Assembly: GCA_023459355.1 (NCBI GenBank)
Contig: JAEWUM010000028.1
Span: 1-64,000, forward strand
DNA: 64,000 nt
DNA from: Bacteroidota bacterium
Lineage (GTDB): Bacteria; Bacteroidota; Bacteroidia; Bacteroidales; Paludibacteraceae
Direction: 5' to 3'
Shown: piece by piece, positions 61,930-64,000 of the stretch
How positions within the stretch are numbered: the first letter of the stretch is position 1
Layout of the letters: every line of letters starts with the position of its first letter
Program-made: the position numbers and the translations under genes
The notes under the pieces: generated by a model
What the model saw: the letters and a program-made list of their open reading frames with translations, nothing else
Told to the model about the DNA's origin: nothing
Databases searched by the model: none

Positions 61930-63882
61930 CTACTTTAGTGCCTTCAGCACATATCCCCTGTCTGACATCACCACAAACATTCCCTTCTGAAATTTTCCCA
62001 AATAAACATCATCTGAGGATTTCACCATTAATCTTCCGGTTGTATCAAAAACCTTCAGCATTTCACCCTGTGGATTGTGAATTTTATTTCCATCGAAGAA
62101 AATCCGGCTGATTACCGGCTCGTTGTTGCCGGTAGTGACAAATTTATCGGAAGACAGCAAATAGAGAACCACATTTTCAATTAACTTCAATCCATTGTCC
62201 GTCACATTGCCATAATTTACATTCGAAATTGGAATCATGAAAAATTTGGCTGTTGACACATCGTTCAATTCAACAAGGGTCACATCGGTTGTCCTCGATG
62301 GCAATTTCGCGATGACATTGCCGCTTCCCGGATTTGTAACAGCCTGAATACCATTTCCGCTGATACTGGTATTCAAAATTTGTAACAAGCCTCCATCTAT
62401 GGTCACGCCTGAGAAAACAGGATGAGCCAAATATGCTTCTTCAACCAACACGCCGGTATCAGAAGACCCATTATAACCGGCTCCTGCAGGCCAGTTTGTT
62501 TTCCCATACATATAAGCTTTAAAATTTAAAAACGGTTTAACGCCGATAAGCTGACCCATAGCAACAGCAAGTGTATTAGAACTGTTGGGTTCCTCGTTCA
62601 GGATAACTAAATCGTGGTTATTAAACTGTTCGATATCTGTTCCGGTAGCCGGTATTACATCCAGGTAATATCCTTTCGATTTCAGCATGGGGTATATCTT
62701 CGTATCGTTTGCGCTGATGGCCGTATTTACAACATACGCGATATCAGCGATACCCGTAACAACATTTACTGTATAAATCTGCTGAGATGCATCCTGTGCG
62801 GTAACCGTGATGATCAACGGATTTGTAAAATCGTGGGTATCTCCCGAAGTAAAGTTGGCAGAAGCCGTAGCCGGGATATCGAAGGTAACCGGTTGAGTCA
62901 AGCTTGCAGCTTTGGAAACAACCAGCGAATAAGTATGAGATTCCGCATTGAAGTCCGGCGTTTTTCCATCAACTTTCAAGTTGCTGATGTATTTGTCGGC
63001 ACTGGCGGCAAACGTACTTACCACAATACTGGCTTCAATCACGTTTCCGTTGGTTTCATTAACACCTACTTTATAGTAATATGTCCCGGCAGTTCCGGTA
63101 GCAGGCGTACCACTCACTGTAACCGTTTTTGCTTCCGTATCTTTTGTAATGGATAAATCAGCCGGAGCAGTGGTTGTAGCGGTATAGGTATTGTCGGTGT
63201 ACCAGTTATAAACCACATTAGCGGCATCGTTCACATTTGAATAGGCAAATACAATGGGTTCCATGGCAACCGTTTCCATAACATCTGCCGGATTCTGGCC
63301 TGTTGAAAGTTTAATTTCAGGATTAGTAGAAGCAGGAAGAATATCAAATCCACTAACATTTAAGTTTTGGGTCGATCCTCCACTGGTTCCTGTACAATAG
63401 CTTATTTTCACAAATTTACCTTTAGCAATATTTAATCCGGAAACAGTACTTGTCCCACAACTTTCCTGACCATAAATATTGGATGTAATTTTGGTATTTG
63501 TCCACGTAACATCATCTAAAAGCGTATAATCTCCATCTTTTGTGTCGGAGACCGAAACCTGAAAAATTGTTCTCGTTGATGTTGAACCGGAGCTCATTCC
63601 ATAAACGGAAATACTGGATGCTGATGTGCTTTTCAGTTCAATAATACCAACTTTATGTTGATATCTGATATTATATGGTGTAGCAAAACAAACATTGGAA
63701 TTACTTCCGTTCACAGTTGTAGCATCGACAAAATATAAAACATCACCTGTACCAAATGTTATGGATGATGCACCTGACAATTTTTGATTAAATCTCAACT
63801 CAACTGTTTGAGAGCTAACAAAAGCAACATTAAATATCAGGACTAAAACAGCTGTAAATAATCTTGTAATCACTGTTCTCAT
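61930..63882 (-). CDS. Large secreted protein with Ig-like domains and T9SS sorting domain
   Basis: The 650-aa protein has a signal peptide (MRTVITRLFTAVLVLIFNVAFVSSQ) and an N-terminal beta domain of about 170 residues. An Ig-like region holds ATGTAGTYYYKVGVNETNG (about residue 270), then a cadherin-like beta sandwich (KYISNLKVDGKTPDFNAESHTYSLVV to QDASQQIYTVNVV). A ThuA- or Rossmann-like region of about 200 residues follows (KIYPMLKSKGYYLDVI, DLVILNEEPNSSN, KFFMIPISN, KLIENVVLYLLSSD), and the C terminus is a T9SS sorting domain (MLKVFDTTGRLMVKSSD, YLGKFQKGMFVVMS, ending YVLKALK). The central region resembles glutamine-amidotransferase-like accessory domains. No catalytic residues were identified; surface glycan binding is possible. 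Confidence 0.75.
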   Translation of the reverse strand: MRTVITRLFTAVLVLIFNVAFVSSQTVELRFNQKLSGASSITFGTGDVLYFVDATTVNGSNSNVCFATPYNIRYQHKVGIIELKSTSASSISVYGMSSGSTSTRTIFQVSVSDTKDGDYTLLDDVTWTNTKITSNIYGQESCGTSTVSGLNIAKGKFVKISYCTGTSGGSTQNLNVSGFDILPASTNPEIKLSTGQNPADVMETVAMEPIVFAYSNVNDAANVVYNWYTDNTYTATTTAPADLSITKDTEAKTVTVSGTPATGTAGTYYYKVGVNETNGNVIEASIVVSTFAASADKYISNLKVDGKTPDFNAESHTYSLVVSKAASLTQPVTFDIPATASANFTSGDTHDFTNPLIITVTAQDASQQIYTVNVVTGIADIAYVVNTAISANDTKIYPMLKSKGYYLDVIPATGTDIEQFNNHDLVILNEEPNSSNTLAVAMGQLIGVKPFLNFKAYMYGKTNWPAGAGYNGSSDTGVLVEEAYLAHPVFSGVTIDGGLLQILNTSISGNGIQAVTNPGSGNVIAKLPSRTTDVTLVELNDVSTAKFFMIPISNVNYGNVTDNGLKLIENVVLYLLSSDKFVTTGNNEPVISRIFFDGNKIHNPQGEMLKVFDTTGRLMVKSSDDVYLGKFQKGMFVVMSDRGYVLKALK

Positions 63883-63953
63883 AATACTGAAATTTTTATG
63901 GTTAGTACGAATATAAATATATTATTCGAATCAGTATTTAAAAAATCAGATAA

Positions 63954-64000
63954 ATGAAAGCAACAGATAGTTTTCCGTATATATGGTTAAGTAATCCGGC
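63954..64000 (+). CDS. Possible start of a gene cut by the window edge
   Basis: An ATG at 63954 opens a frame of 15 codons (MKATDSFPYIWLSNP) that is still open at the end of the window, divergent from the secreted-protein gene. It is too short to identify or to prove coding. Confidence 0.2.
   Translation, partial: MKATDSFPYIWLSNP

Overview
The window is chromosomal DNA of a Bacteroidetes bacterium, most likely order Bacteroidales. It carries a SusC/SusD pair, a one-protein hybrid two-component sensor, lipoproteins with a Cys directly after the signal peptide, promoters of the TAnnTTTG type, and at least six secreted proteins ending in a type IX secretion (T9SS) C-terminal sorting domain. The T9SS cargo together with the hexuronate genes would fit a free-living or anaerobic polysaccharide degrader such as the Paludibacter/Dysgonomonadaceae relatives. 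The genus cannot be fixed from sequence reading alone.

Region 1 (148-24449, all minus strand) is a polysaccharide utilisation locus. It probably starts at the GH43 gene (24449) and runs GH43, SGNH esterase, a broken acetyl-xylan-esterase relic, a clan GH-A hydrolase, a BNR-propeller sialidase-like/GH93-like protein, an ELW-DGT repeat protein, SusC, SusD, a DUF5018-like lipoprotein, a T9SS-exported beta-helix-like protein, two paralogous DUF5107-TPR proteins and a lipoprotein galactose mutarotase between them. Arabinan-rich pectin or arabinoxylan is the best guess for the substrate. Decay is visible: one DUF5107-TPR gene is split by an in-frame TAA, the esterase has lost its nucleophile half, and the tail of a formylglycine-generating-enzyme-type gene hangs behind the mutarotase.

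Region 2 (24626-29299) is a small plus-strand phage fragment: terminase small subunit, four small membrane or coiled-coil proteins, a DUF5675 lysis-type protein and the terminase large subunit. No portal, capsid, tail or integrase genes are present. It is followed by a decayed HEPN-like gene and a 92-bp near-perfect palindrome whose arm sequence recurs beside the broken esterase gene.

Region 3 (29310-42901) is housekeeping: ferredoxin-nitroreductase, TPR protein, gyrA, bifunctional-nuclease-family protein, smpB, acyl-CoA ligase, RsmI-like methylase, ABC-F ATPase, CapD/WbpM-like nucleotide-sugar dehydratase and panB.

Region 4 (43043-55906) is a long minus-strand cluster for hexuronate catabolism. 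A LacI-type regulator lies upstream, followed by uxaB, uxaA, uxaE-like epimerase, an SDR mannonate/fructuronate reductase, kdgK, a LarA-like nickel-enzyme homologue, a Gfo/Idh oxidoreductase, pdxB and gnd. Together they turn galacturonate- and glucuronate-derived keto acids into KDPG. The LarA homologue next to gnd suggests an unproven side route through gluconate.

Region 5 (56182-64000) holds a hybrid two-component system with a 17-bp inverted repeat in its leader and two secreted T9SS proteins. Several gaps contain long perfect inverted repeats that look like repeat-family or MITE-type elements. No tRNA, rRNA, CRISPR array or integrase was seen.
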